This document shows positions 51,501 through 64,000 of a stretch of DNA of 64,000 nucleotides, in pieces. The notes beneath the pieces were generated by a model that saw only the letters and a program-made list of their open reading frames with translations, did not search any database and had not been told where the DNA came from. This stretch comes from Whitmania pigra. Lineage: Eukaryota > Annelida > Clitellata > Hirudinida > Haemopidae. Both the position numbers and the translations under genes were made by a program. The stretch covers positions 2,086,001 to 2,150,000 of the forward strand of contig JAJTWR010000021.1 in assembly GCA_021613335.1 (NCBI GenBank), written 5' to 3'. Position 1 is the stretch's first letter; every line of letters begins with the position of its first letter.

Positions 51501-53892
51501 AACAGGACAAACAATAACAATTGTGAGTTGATTTTTTCACCTAAATGTCGGCTGATGTATGCATGGTTTGCAAGTGAATGTAACTTTAAACTCAATCGGA
51601 CTAAGCTTTAAATTTTACTTTCAAGTACCTTTATTGATTGGTCAAAACTCATAATTAATTTTTATAATAAGTTGAAAGATCTCATCTGTAATTTAATTAA
51701 CTTACATTGATGCATTCTGCACCTTATATGCATTGCATTTTAATAATAATAGTTCATTTCTATGTCGCCTTCAGCATAGCACCATTTTAGGCGTTATATT
51801 TGGAAAGATGCTTAAGGATTTGAACAAAAATTGAGAGGTTAAGTTGTGGTTAAGTGCTGGTTAACAGTTGAGATGTCGAAGGACATAACAGGCTGGTTGT
51901 TTGCAGAAAATCATCTCTGAAATCTCGTCGGTACGGAAGGGGGTTTAGAGTTATTTTTGGATTTCAGGAGAGGGAACCAATAGCAAGAGACCTTTGTTCT
52001 CCGTTGCCAGATTGCACTTCCCTGCGCATGTTGCTTCGGTTAACGGCCGAGAATGTTTGGCACGTGCCAAACATCAGACGAGGTGTATTGATCGACGTTT
52101 CTGATTTTAGTGTCGGAAAGTGATGGCGAGTCGTCTCCACGCCGACGCTCGGCGATCGGGTCGACACCAACCAAGATGGGGATCCTACCCAAGAACCACT
52201 CCACCCCGAGCAAATACTCTGCCGTCAAATCGGGACAGCACCAAAGGATCACAAACGTGAAAGAGAAGAATCTCAATTTCCTTGATCTTGGTATGTCAAC
52301 TAATTATGAATAAATTAATAAATGGAAATTGGTTTCTCCTTCGACCTTATGAAATGTTTGCTTTAACACGTCACCAGAGGAAGGAAAATATCTGATTGGT
52401 GAAGAGAGGATTGAATTCATCATGAGGAAGATAACACAGCTGAAGGTGGCTTACATGGAACTCAAGTCTGAGCTGGCATGCTTGGACAGGAGGAGAAGGA
52501 GACACCGGATGAAGGAAGGTTGGAACCATTTTAACTTTCAATCATTTCTATCATTTAACATCTGATTGTACATGTGATAATTAATTTGGAAAGCTTAAGA
52601 CTCATTTAAGCTTACTTATGCTATCCAAATTATGGTCTTGCTGTTGGTGATCATAATTCCTTCAACCTTGTTTTTAACACATTTTCTGTGCATCAACAAA
52701 GTTCAGATGCAAATATGTATTTATTGCAACCCAAGGTTTCAGTGCAGATAAATGTTGTCTTTTTAATTTGCTTGAAAATGGTTCAATGGGGAGTTTCCAA
52801 TTTGTTTTTTAAATTATTTCATCCTCTTTTAATTTTAAGAAAAGACAAATTGTGCTCTTTCACTAAGTTGAAATCCATATTTTGTTACACTGCAATTGGC
52901 TCGTTCAAAAGAAATAAGTGGTGCCATTATGTTGATTGTCATGCTTTAGACTATGGATGTTTTGCTAATGCAGACTGGAATCAAATAAGAAAGAAGATGG
53001 ATTTAAAAGTTAATTGTGGTGTAATGTGCAGTCATGATGTTAGGCAAAGAAACGCTTGCATCATCAGATAAGATAAACGTGGTAAAACTCAAGCTGTCAT
53101 TCTCTCCATACCCACAAAGGATGTAATCAGAGTACTGGCAAACTGTGGAGAAGCCAAATAGCAGCTGTATTAGCAAATTTAAGTCCTAAAGTTGCAAAGG
53201 ATGTTACAAGAAAGCGATAGCACTTGAGGTTTTGTTTTTCAAAGAAAAAAGATTACAGTCAAAGTTCTAAGTTGAAGAGGGAGAGATCAGTGTTTTAAAA
53301 ATGTTTCAGTCAGATGATGTTGTAACTCTTTGTTTGTTTTTTAGGGAGGCGTTCAGTCGTTGAAAAAGAGACTTCTATATACAGTTCGGTGTCAAAAAAT
53401 GCAGAGATGCATAAGAGGAGGAGTAAAGATGACGATCGATTTAATCGAAAGACCGAATCTTTAGATATGAGTTTGGACACCGCCAGTGAAATTAATTCAG
53501 TAGGGGAAAGCATTTTTGCTGAAGATGTCGAAAATATATTTGAGGCTTTTGACTTCAAGAAACCTCACTCGCTGGCTCTCAAAGAAATAATTGGTCGGTA
53601 TCTCGACACCAATTTGGACGTCGAGATCCTGCCCGATCTTGCGAGTTGTTTCTTGGAAAACCTCAACTCCATTGACCACCGACATGCAAGACTTAACGAG
53701 TGCTTGGAGACGTTGAACTCGAACTTGCCGCTCTTAGATGAGAGCGACGAAGACGACAGTTCCGACGCCCGATCGGAAACAGAGGAGGACGACGATCGGG
53801 ATGATGAATACGTCGATGACGACGTTTCACTCGAAGGCACTTCCACTTGTTCTGAAATTTTCCAGCCTGGAGAAATATTTCTGTCATCATGA
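42517..53892 (+). CDS. ARID4: ARID4 (RBBP1-type chromatin reader)
   Basis: ARID4 proteins bring the SIN3-HDAC complex to chromatin and, in mammals, bind RB. Exons: 42517-42519 (ATG only, uncertain), 42792-42902, 42978-43043, 43111-43201, 43290-43369, 43452-43543, 43929-44291, 45301-45475, 45578-45748, 45923-46017, 46238-46439, 46539-46705, 46909-47234, 47351-47469, 47748-47833, 47991-48075, 48216-48389, 48672-48876, 49086-49890, 49968-50117, 50207-50520, 51364-51522, 52111-52290, 52378-52518, 53345-53892. They join in phase to about 1635 aa (human paralogues about 1260-1310). Domains: N-terminal Tudor (DEVSAKYKGAFCEA to VFDDGDSNTLKR), the RBB1NT-type region, ARID (FVAELYRFMDERGTPINKVP, about 335-435) and a chromo/Tudor-knot domain (VVVRYGKGK, YLVHYNGWNSRYDEW, about 720-785). 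A long acidic region follows, then a coiled segment (AYMELKSELACLDRRRRR) shared with vertebrate ARID4. The first exon is the weakest point. Confidence 0.95.
46049..46145 (-). repeat. SINE-like copy B
   Basis: Shares TTTGAGTGCCTTATTTAT, GGCACTACAATCG and the GCATTGCAGGCTGG phrase with the copy at 50.67 kb. It lies in an ARID4 intron between the exons that encode the end of the ARID domain. Confidence 0.4.
47470..47600. repeat. Local duplication of a splice-donor region
   Basis: GGGTTGGTCATTTTAATTGA at 47468, which includes the donor of the ARID4 exon ending 47469, occurs again at about 47567 inside the same intron, with GATAATTA-rich sequence between them. Confidence 0.7.
50668..50825 (-). 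repeat. SINE-like copy C
   Basis: Carries GTGCAGGAACGCTACCCATT and GCCGTGCAGGCTGGGTTGTG, related to copies A (24.9 kb) and B (46.1 kb). The box B equivalent is degenerate. It lies in an ARID4 intron of about 840 bases. Confidence 0.4.
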
Positions 53893-53974
53893 CATCCCAT
53901 GTCTCGTTTGAATTTGTTTCTTGTCACAAACATTCCCTGCATTTTGGAACATTCAGTTGTTAACAGCTTTTTAA

Positions 53975-53980
53975 AATAAA
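53975..53980 (+). terminator. Poly(A) signal of ARID4
   Basis: AATAAA lies 83 bases after the stop codon. Beyond it, 54.0-55.4 kb has no supported gene; short open frames there show no motif, and a (GAT)n tract sits near 54147-54172. Confidence 0.6.
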
Positions 53981-55552
53981 TCTATTTGTCTCGCACATTC
54001 TCGTCTTCATTTGTAGTCGTTGAAAGGGAAAGAGGCCCCAAAAAGACTTCTTTGTTTTGTATTTCTTGAGTTGATAGAGTTCTTGCTTATTTTGAGATTG
54101 TTGCCTAGAAGGCATCTCTGGTCACGAGATGTTGGGTTGATATCAGATGATGATGATGATGATGATGATGATAGTGACAAGCAACGACCTCATGCATTGA
54201 TATTCTCAAACATAAAAATGTGTTCGACCTTGTTCTTAGAAACATTTATTAGAGAAGTACCGATAATGAGTTATCTAGTTTTTGATCGAATCTCAATTTT
54301 TTTCACCAGCTTCTCAGATGTCTCTGCAGATAAGTTCGTCGAACGTCGCCAGTTGAGATCCTGAATTTTCAAAAGACTCTCTCAAGCCACTTTGTAATTT
54401 GTTTTATATTTGTAAAGTACTTATTCTTTGGAATTATTATGAATGTTTTGTCTTTTTCACATCGACTACTCGAAGGACTGGGGTTGGATGTGATCGGATT
54501 TCTGTTGCTCTTGTTGCAGAAATGTCGAAACATTTGAAGCGTTGTTGAACATATCTCACCAGGACAAAGTTTTATTTTTATTCTTGCTTAAGCAGAGGTT
54601 TTGTGGAATTAGTTTTTGTTTCTCAGTTCAGTTAACTGTTAAAATGCAAAAGTTCTGCTGTGGTGGCAACTTGAAGTTGTTGGTAATATGTGCCTGAAAG
54701 ATTGTATTCAATGTTGCAAAGGTAGTGGATTGTTTGTTGTCCTGACAATTACCATTGGAGCTTAGTCAATTAGATGGCCTCAACGACACTGAAACACTCT
54801 TTGAAGTGTCCTTGGATGAAGTGATGCCCCTTCCTGCGAGCATCTTTGCACTTTACAAAGACATTGTTATGAGGCATCTGCCAAAGAAGAATTGCACTGA
54901 TCCAACTGTTGTTAATAAATTATTATTTAATTAATTACCACAACCGTCTGTTCTTAACTGTTGTAGATGGTCTTGCATTTCATTTAACTTATTGGCTTCT
55001 CACGGTTGATAGCAGAAGTGTTTTTCAGTGTTTTACTTGGGGGTGTTTCTGATGATGGAATGCCACAGTTCGGTTGGATGCTGTTCTTGTGTGAATGCTT
55101 TTATTGGCAGCAATGGTCTATAATCATCATTATTATTCTTATTGTTATTTTATTACTGAAAAATAAACCATCTTTCAGTTTTTGGGTGGTGGTTGCATCA
55201 AGTAATAGTTTTCAAATGAGTGTGGGGTTCAACATGGCAGCGATAATTTATAAATGTTTCAATGTGGATAATGTTAGAATGCAGCTCAAATTTAGTTCGT
55301 TTAGTGCGTAATAATTAGGCAGGAATGGTTAAGTGATTGCACTTCATTTGTTGTGGCATGGCAAGCTGGCAGAAAGAAAATGTGGTGATCGGTTGGAAAA
55401 CATTGCGCGCTACCGAACCCCTCAATTTTGATTCGGTAAAACCTAACGTCCACGTGCGTGGCGGCTGATCTTGGCAGGTTACACGTAAATTTCCGTAAAT
55501 TTTTCCATAGAAAGGTCTCCGCTGGCCTGATGAAAGGGCATCGGGGGGCAGT

Positions 55553-55568
55553 AGTTTGGAGACTCCTG
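55553..55568. mobile_element. Right terminus of a hAT element
   Basis: AGTTTGGAGACTCCTG is the reverse complement of CAGGAGTCTCCAAACT and differs by one base from the left terminus at 56811. The element body would lie to the left, but no transposase or left end was found there. Confidence 0.55.
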
Positions 55569-56720
55569 GTCTAGACTATTGGTGTGGTTAAGGCCTTAAA
55601 AGTTAAAACTTAAATATTTTTAAATTGTTTTTTTATAAAAAAAAATGTATAACATTGCAATATGCAATTAGTTTAATTAATTAAATGTTAATTAGAAAAA
55701 TAGATTCAGAGGATCATTTTGAAATTAAATAATAACCCCTATCTACCCAAACTCTAATAAAAGTTTTCTAAAATGTAATGTATGTCGTTGCAATACGCAG
55801 TTTTAGTTTAGTGTTACTTTCATTATAATATTTAAGATTCGGTTGTGTGATTTTAATGAAAAGCTTTCGGGACAATTTACGCATATTTTCTGTGCAATAA
55901 ATAAAATTTAAAATTTTTATTTCATATGTAATGAGAAAATTGATGACAACGTTGACAAATCAAGAAAACACGACAAAACTAACAAACGTGACAATGAAAT
56001 ATATAGATTAGTGCTGTGCAGTTCTGTGACAAAAAAACCAAGGATGATAACACGAATGGTAAAATGGTGAGGAAATGTAAATCTTAACAACTGGAAAAAA
56101 TGTATTTTTAAGAAGGGAATTAAACAGTGAGGAACTGTTTAGAAAAGCAAGGAATGTCTTCTTCATTACAGATCTTAATGTGCAAGGCTTATTACTCGAC
56201 TTAAGACTTTAATTTAGTACTGGGAACAAGAAATCGAAGAAGGCAAATTTTATATCGACCAAGAAAAAAGAGACAAAACCAAAGTGAAAGAAAATTAATA
56301 GATTTGAATTGGACAGATGTTGTGGTTGTGCTTACCTGAAAAAGTACAATCCTTACTGTTTCGAGTGGCTTACATGTAATTGCAGTTAAGTATGTCGAAT
56401 CTCAAAGAGGCGGTCTGATGTTCAACAGCGAAGTTTACTTGCAAATTGACCTTCACCTTCAGATTTGTATATAACTCTAAGAATTATTGGCTGAGCTCGT
56501 ATCTTCCGCCAATACCAGCACTAGCGACGAAAAGGGTGGAATATGCCGAAGCGAGGATTATTATTTCGCCACGTGAGGAACACCTAAGATGTCTTGTGAA
56601 AATGAGGGATGACGTTTACAGGTCGAGCAATATTGTGCCATCGAGATATGTTTGGAGGAAAATCGTTGAGAAACGTCAATAAGAGAGCAAGAGACGTGGA
56701 TTTGATGAAACAGCTTGAAC

Positions 56721-56810
56721 ATAATGTTATAAACGTTGTGCATAACTACTTTGTAGAATTATATTCAATGTCTTTTTCTGCCTAGTTATTAACATCATGT
56801 CACAATAGAG
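56721..56810 (+). mobile_element. Left LTR fragment of a gypsy element
   Basis: TAATGTTATAAACG...CACAATAGAG matches 58626-58733 apart from a roughly 18-base gap. It is interrupted at 56811 by a hAT end, so the LTR seen here may be incomplete. Confidence 0.65.
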
Positions 56811-57080
56811 CAGGGGTCTCCAAACTGAGGTCCTCAAAGCCCTTTCATCCTGCCCTCGGAAACCTTTTTATTTACGGAACAAAATTACAGGAATTTACAT
56901 GTGTCATGCCGGTTATAGGAGAAGATATATTCAATGAGTTGATAAAAAAATTTGCTGGTTATAACTTGGACTGGATTAACTTCAGTTGCCTGGCTGTCGA
57001 CGGAGGAAAGAACATGAGTGGCATAAAGAAAGGCTTGGTTAGACAAGTGAAACGGCGGATCTCTTACAGATGGAATGTCG
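56811..57080 (+). pseudogene. hAT transposase fragment (ZBED/GTF2IRD2-like)
   Basis: Begins with the terminus CAGGGGTCTCCAAACT. The frame 56906-57097 encodes an EDIFNELIKKFAGYNLDW segment and then AVDGGKNMSGIKKGLV, the conserved catalytic-region block (normally TTDGGKNMxG) of this hAT family. Only about 60 residues survive, so it is dead. It lies inside the gypsy element, which it probably entered after that element inserted. Confidence 0.75.
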
Positions 57081-57084
57081 GGAT

Positions 57085-58624
57085 TACACAAAGTTAATAG
57101 AACCTATGGAAAGGAGGCTTGGTAACACAAACTTGTGAGAAGTATTTCGCAACGAGCTGTTAGACAGAGTAAAAAAAGCCTGATGAAACTCTTCAAAAGT
57201 TGGAGACCAATGTCAGACGACTTGCATATTTAGTCTACCCACTTGCTTCCAGTCAGTTTATGGAAATAATCATAAATAGAGCTTTCATTGAGGGTATACG
57301 AGATGAAGAACCAAAAATGGCAGTCAGAATTAACGGCAAGCAAGCCAGCCATAAAGCACTGGCCTTTGCTTTGTCAAGCGGCCAGAGCATCTGTCCAAAA
57401 GGATTCACATGTAAACGGAGGCGTTCGAGGAAGAGCAAAACCAACTTGTTAGACAACTGTCAGAACAGGTGGAGAATTTGAACAAATTATGTGCAGACTT
57501 GAGATCTCATAATAAAGATCGAAGATCAAGATGATTCAGATGCAATAAGCCAGGTCACTTGAAAACAAATTGTAGAACAATTTTAGGAGAGAAGATAGAA
57601 CAGAATTGGAGAAAATAAAATCACGAAACACAAGAAGCTGTTCGTTATAAGGTGCGGAAACAAGTCCAGCGTCTCACCAAATCCCATTCAATCATCATAC
57701 CAGCTATTGCCATAGGAAAGGATCTACCCTTGGAGTAAAAGAGCATATAAAAAATAATGTTTTAAGCAACCGGTGAATTGGTGCCGATTGAAGGAATTTC
57801 AAGTATATATTTCAATATAGGAGTCAGTCATATGTTCGAAAATTCGTCGTGGCTCAAATCACGGATGGATGCATATTGCAGACTTTATGCAGAATAACGG
57901 AATTTCTTTAAACATGAAGGGCGGCACTCTTATGCAAGATCGTATGGAAATCCCTCTATGCTACGATAATGAAGAAAACACGAAATCAAGTGTCCAGGTC
58001 CTTCATAACGCAATTATTCCTCCTCGGTCGGAGAGTAGGATAACTGAAGGCAAACTGAAAGGTCGCATCCAAGGAGCTTTCATTGTAACGATAGAACCAA
58101 GCAGCGAAGTGCTCCACACAGAGCTACTGATGGGATGCACACCGGCAAAGGTGAACTTAGATCGGAGGATAACTGTAAAAGTAATGAACTTATCCAATCA
58201 CGAGCAAAATCTCAAATCTGGCATTACCATTGCGAAATGTGGTAACATTGAACATGTACAATTAGCGGAAGGTTGGGACCTGTACACAGATAAAAACAAA
58301 GATGTCCAGATCGCACCCTTGATGAAAGTTATTTTGCAAGACTTTAAAAAAATCGCTACAAGGACAAGAGTACCAAAAAGCCAAAAGCTTAGTCACTGAA
58401 TATCGCGATATCATGGCTGAACATGATACATCGTTTGAGAGAACAAATTTGATACAACATCGGATTAACACGAGCAATAACAGACCAATCCGGCAAGCCC
58501 CTAGACGTCCCTCACACAGAAGACGCCGAAATCAAAAATGAAAGCGGCACACAGCAACCGACTGGCAAAATTATCAAAGTATCAAGGAGAACAGTCTGTT
58601 CGGGACGAACAGATTTAATGAGGG
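57085..58624 (+). pseudogene. Internally deleted Ty3/gypsy gag-pol
   Basis: Gag: a helical region at 57140-57400 (ETLQKLETNVRRLAYLVYP, then RAFIEGIRDEEPKMAVRI), a frameshift near 57390-57420, a coiled stretch, then a CCHC zinc knuckle (FRCNKPGHLKTNC) in which a TGA stop at 57532-57534 stands where the first Cys codon belongs. Protease-to-RT linker: 57869-58399 (IIPPRSESRI, TELLMGC, VMNLSNHEQNLKSG). A frameshift near 58385 leads to a region like the start of RT (IQHRINTSNNRPIRQAPRR), which joins directly to what looks like the 3' end of pol. Nearly all of RT, RNase H and integrase is deleted. The copy cannot be autonomous. Confidence 0.85.
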
Positions 58625-58735
58625 TGTAATGTTATAAACGTGGCGCATAATTAAGTTTGTAATTAATTGTTTGTAGAATTATATTCAATGTATTTTTCTG
58701 CGTGGTAGTTATTAACATCATATCACAATAGAGAG
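58625..58735 (+). mobile_element. Right LTR of the deleted gypsy element
   Basis: TGTAATGTTATAAACG follows a GAGGG purine tract and the block ends in CACAATAGAG. It pairs with 56721-56810. No target duplication can be fixed because the LTR ends are uncertain. Confidence 0.65.
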
Positions 58736-59128
58736 TCGAGACAGCCAGAAGCCCAAATATCCATTTGCATTCATAAATATTTCAAATCTCTTAACTCTTG
58801 AATGCCTAAACAAGTATTTCCCAAAGTTTCTTCTTTTGAAATCCTAGAATCACTTTTTGAAATTTTGTTATGAATTTTGTGAGAATTATCTTTAACATGT
58901 GTGTAATAATATCTAATAAATAATAAATATTTTTTGATAAGTATGAAAAACCTTTTTTGCACGAAAGATCAGAAGACGTTGGGGTGCATTTGTGAGTCAA
59001 AACTGGAAGTTTTTTTACCTTGATAAACTGACAAGTATTAGTTAACTTACTAATTTGCTGACCCCCGGATTATTTCAATAACAAAGAAAGTACAAGAGAA
59101 AGGCGACGAAGTAGCTGATTTGAGAAAC

Positions 59129-59235
59129 ATAAGACATAAGACATAAGACATAAGACATAAGACATAAGACATAAGTCATAAGTCATAAGACATAAGACAT
59201 AAGACATAAGACATAAGACATAAGACATAAGACAT
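59129..59235. repeat. Heptamer array (ATAAGAC)n
   Basis: About fifteen copies of ACATAAG in direct tandem, with two TCATAAG variants in the middle. Confidence 0.9.
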
Positions 59236-59716
59236 TGCCAATTGGTGCTGTTGGCACAAGGTTTGAACCTTGACAGCTTTGTGACGGATTAAAACAACCG
59301 AAGTTGTTTTTTTAAAGTTTATATCGAAGGTAGCAAGCGATTTATTTGGCATGTGAGTTTCGGATCTGCTTTGGGTGATCGATATCATCCCGACGGTTAA
59401 AATGGATGTCATTTTAGAAATATATTTGACGTTTTTGATAAATTCATAAGGGTTAGTTTTTTAAAACTCTGAAAATGTTTTATTAGAAAATACCATTTTT
59501 ACGCGTAAATAATCTGTTTATCAGGTCTCTTTCCAATTTTTCTGCATAAAAATTCTGTTAGCTTCAGAAACATTAAGAAGAATTTAATATTTTTCGAAAT
59601 TCACCTGCTTCTTAAAACTTCTCTACAAGACTCGTGAAACATGGACTATTATAGATGTTATTCACGTTCCAGTTCAAAGACTTTGATTCTTTAGATTGTG
59701 AAATATTAAGAAATAG

Positions 59717-60130
59717 CGGTGATGGGTAGTTACTAACTATAAGTAGTTAACTACTAGTTAATAACTACTTTAAAGTAGTTAGGAAGTAGTTAATAACTAC
59801 TCTTAAAAAGGTTTTAAAATAAAATGAAAAATAATTTTTTTCCAATTTCACAATTTGGTACATCACTTTATAAGCATAGTTTCTTCTGTTTTTGATTAAT
59901 TTTGACGATAAAATTTTGTTGAAAATGTTACACTAGTGTAAATAAATATGCTAATAATTATGTCTTGTTCAATTGTCCAGAAAATTAATTTTATCAAATG
60001 TCAACTGAAAAGTAGTTAAAAAGTAGTTAACTACTATGCAAGTAGTTAAGGAGTAGTTACTAACTACTTATTTTAAAAGTAGTTGAAAATAGTTACTAAC
60101 TACTTTTTAAGTAGTTAAAGCCCATCACTG
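59717..60130. mobile_element. Palindrome-rich hAT MITE with perfect 8-bp target duplication
   Basis: Left end CGGTGATGGG and right end CCCATCACTG form inverted repeats. Identical AGAAATAG octamers flank the element (59709-59716 and 60131-60138). Both subterminal regions are packed with AGTAGTTA and its complement TAACTACT in many copies, so the two ends can fold on each other. There is no transposase frame. Confidence 0.85.
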
Positions 60131-60720
60131 AGAAATAGTTACATTTTAAAAGAAATCAAAGGCGTTAGGAACATTTATTTGCAATTAAATTGCTGCCAAC
60201 ACACTCCACGACCTCATAAAAAGTTGTGCAGCACAAGAAACTAAATCGAAGAAACTGCGCGTGATTCCTTCTTCTAAAATCTGCCTGAAAAAGTTGCGTG
60301 TTGGTGGAAGTCGTACAGAGACGTCTACAGAGCGTACAACAACTCAGCCATCGATTTCTAAACATCTAAAAATGCTAATAAATATCGAAAATCTTCACAA
60401 AATGGGCCGGAGTGATACTCGAAGGCAAGCAATGGTTACAAACAGTGATTCAACCTCACTTAATTGTCATCATCGTCTTCATCATCATAGTTAGTGTAAC
60501 AATCATAATTAAACATTAATCATAATTAAAAAATTATTTGTGGTTGGATAAAGAGACAAAACATTGAAAGACAATGACGGAAACTTAAGTCGACAATTTA
60601 ACTCTTACGCAGATGAAGTCAACAGAAAGTCCACATTACGATTATACATTGACAAAATGATAAAATAATAATAATTTATTATGGTGAGGCAATGGTATTA
60701 ATTAATATTAATATCAACTA

Positions 60721-60726
60721 TTTATT
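60721..60726 (-). terminator. Poly(A) signal of TPPP
   Basis: TTTATT on the plus strand reads AATAAA on the minus strand about 187 bases past the TPPP stop codon. Confidence 0.5.
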
Positions 60727-60912
60727 ATGAGGATTCAATGTTGCCGAGGATGTTGAGAAAAATAGATCAATGCAGTTTCCCGACTAGCCGAGCACTTAAT
60801 TAAAAACACACCAATAACTGCAAAAGACCTTCAGTTCGTATTCATGCATCCTTCATTCATATTCATTCATACGCATGAATCCCCAATTACACTTAATATT
60901 CGTGGGCCTCAT

Positions 60913-62736
<1,824 letters not shown>

Positions 62737-63948
62737 AGCAGCTGAAGGAGGAAAATATCTTTTGTAAATGTGTGTTTGTACATAATTATCATAATCATCA
62801 TCGTCATTATCCTGGTCGTCGTCATAATCACCCGTCGCGGCACAAAAACACAAGGCCACGATTAGAAGTCAATTTACTTTTATTTGGTTCTACTGTAAGA
62901 AAATATTTATTACATTATTATTTATCATATTTATTAACCATATTTATTATCATCGTCATCATCACCCTTCAAGGCACAAGAGCACAACATCACAATTAGC
63001 AGTCGATTTGCACTTATTTGGTCCACATTAAGTCAGCCATTCTTGGCGATAAAATAAAATCATTTACGTTCCACTCACAACTTATCGATTAAGATGATGA
63101 TTCCTTCGATAACGAAAAATTAATTGTTTAATTACAAATTAGCATGGTTATCATTAATTATAATTAATTATAATTATAAATTATAATGATATAATTTATT
63201 TAATTACTTAATTATAATAATATATTTATGTATTCATTATTAATAATTATTATAATTAAAATTAATTATTCACGTTTTTAATTTATTGAATTTTCAAGGT
63301 CAAACTTCTTCATAGCAGTCAGTATTATTTTTTTTTAAAGTTGCATAAATTAAATTATTTGGATATTATTTTAATCATACGATTATTTTGCGTCCAATTT
63401 ATAACTGTAGATGTTATTGCCATAACAATTATTAGCAAATGTGAGCTTATCAAATGATGACAATTAATCATATCATCACATCATCACATCATCACAACAT
63501 CACATCATCACATCATCACAACATCACAACATCACATCATCACATCATCACAACACATCATCACAACATCACATCATCACATCATCACATCATCACAACA
63601 TCACATCATCACATCATCACAACATCACATCATCACATCATCACATCATCACAACACAGCATCACATGTGAGTAGGCAGGAAGAATCTCAATGATGCTGC
63701 ATTCTGACGTCATCACTTGCACGAAGGAGAAACAGACATAAGAATTGTGATAGTGCAGATGTAGGAATATTTATTATTATGATGATTATTATTATTATTA
63801 TTAAATGATGATTATCATCATCCTATCAATTAGATCACAACTGTTAACAATTGCGTAATATTGATTTATTTTATTGCACAACAAATAATATTTAACTGGT
63901 TGTTTAAATTCTAAATTATTATTTTTATAAAATTAAAAACGTTTACTT
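62737..63948. other. Upstream flank of TPPP
   Basis: No supported exon in 1.2 kb. It should contain the TPPP promoter. Sequence is AT-rich with ATC-type repeats. Confidence 0.5.
63465..63668. repeat. Array of CATCATCACA/ACATCACA units
   Basis: About twenty-five units of 8-9 bases, CATCATCA and CAACATCA, alternate over 200 bases. Forward frames stay open and encode His, Ile and Ser, which is an artefact. Confidence 0.9.
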
Positions 63949-64000
63949 AAAATGAGTCTTACAGGTGCGATATTGGAGCATCCAATGCAGGTGTGCAATC
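63949..64000. other. Possible exon at the window edge
   Basis: On the plus strand an ATG is followed by SLTGAILEHPMQV up to a possible GTGTGC donor. On the minus strand, CTPALDAPISHL runs into a GTAAGA donor. Either could be part of a gene that continues outside the window; the strand cannot be decided. Confidence 0.25.

Noticed and set aside
52688..53071. Plus-strand frame of 127 codons in the last ARID4 intron
   Set aside because: No motif and no in-phase splice sites linking it to ARID4; likely chance.
53565..53942. Minus-strand frame of 125 codons
   Set aside because: Antisense of the acidic, Ser-rich last exon of ARID4.
59245..59300. GGTTTGAACCTTGACAGC as part of a tRNA gene
   Set aside because: It resembles a box B, but no acceptor-stem pairing or box A could be found at tRNA spacing.
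63465..63668. CRISPR-like array
   Set aside because: Units are 8-9 bases in direct tandem without spacers; this is an ordinary minisatellite in a eukaryote.

Overview
The window is nuclear DNA of an animal. It is AT-rich, its genes are split into many short exons with GT/AG introns (tens of bases to about 6 kb), and simple repeats and decayed transposons fill introns and spacers. Gene content (RAPGEF1, ARID4, CSTPP1, TPPP) is metazoan. Repeat style, compact introns and a questin-oxidase-family gene suggest a spiralian such as an annelid or mollusc; that placement is inference.

Seven protein genes could be built exon by exon by reading splice sites and requiring phases to join. From left to right they are: a divergent eRF3-like translational GTPase (8081 to 1400, minus, 14 exons, 465 aa); an unrecognised helical protein (9500 to 13231, plus, 14 exons, 531 aa), head to head with it; RAPGEF1/C3G (34402 to 19791, minus, 19 exons, about 1069 aa); CSTPP1/C11orf49 (37023 to 39049, plus, 9 exons, 265 aa); a questin oxidase-like protein (41338 to 39819, minus, 5 exons, 402 aa); ARID4 (about 42517 to 53892, plus, about 25 exons, about 1635 aa); and TPPP/p25-alpha (62736 to 60913, minus, 3 exons, 164 aa). 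All phases close across every internal junction of these models.

Mobile DNA includes two broken Ty3/gypsy elements (window start and 56.7-58.7 kb), two truncated non-LTR retrotransposons, hAT fragments and two hAT MITEs with 8-bp target duplications, a piggyBac-type MITE with TTAA ends, a Tc1-like fragment and a probable SINE family. The most striking repeat is a 2.5-kb, nearly G-free array of roughly 10-bp units inside the largest RAPGEF1 intron.

The genes do not form an operon or an obvious pathway. Two (CSTPP1, TPPP) concern tubulin, one is a Rap1 exchange factor and one a chromatin reader. The best candidates for new biology are the eRF3-like GTPase with altered G motifs, its unrecognised divergent neighbour, and the questin oxidase-like gene.
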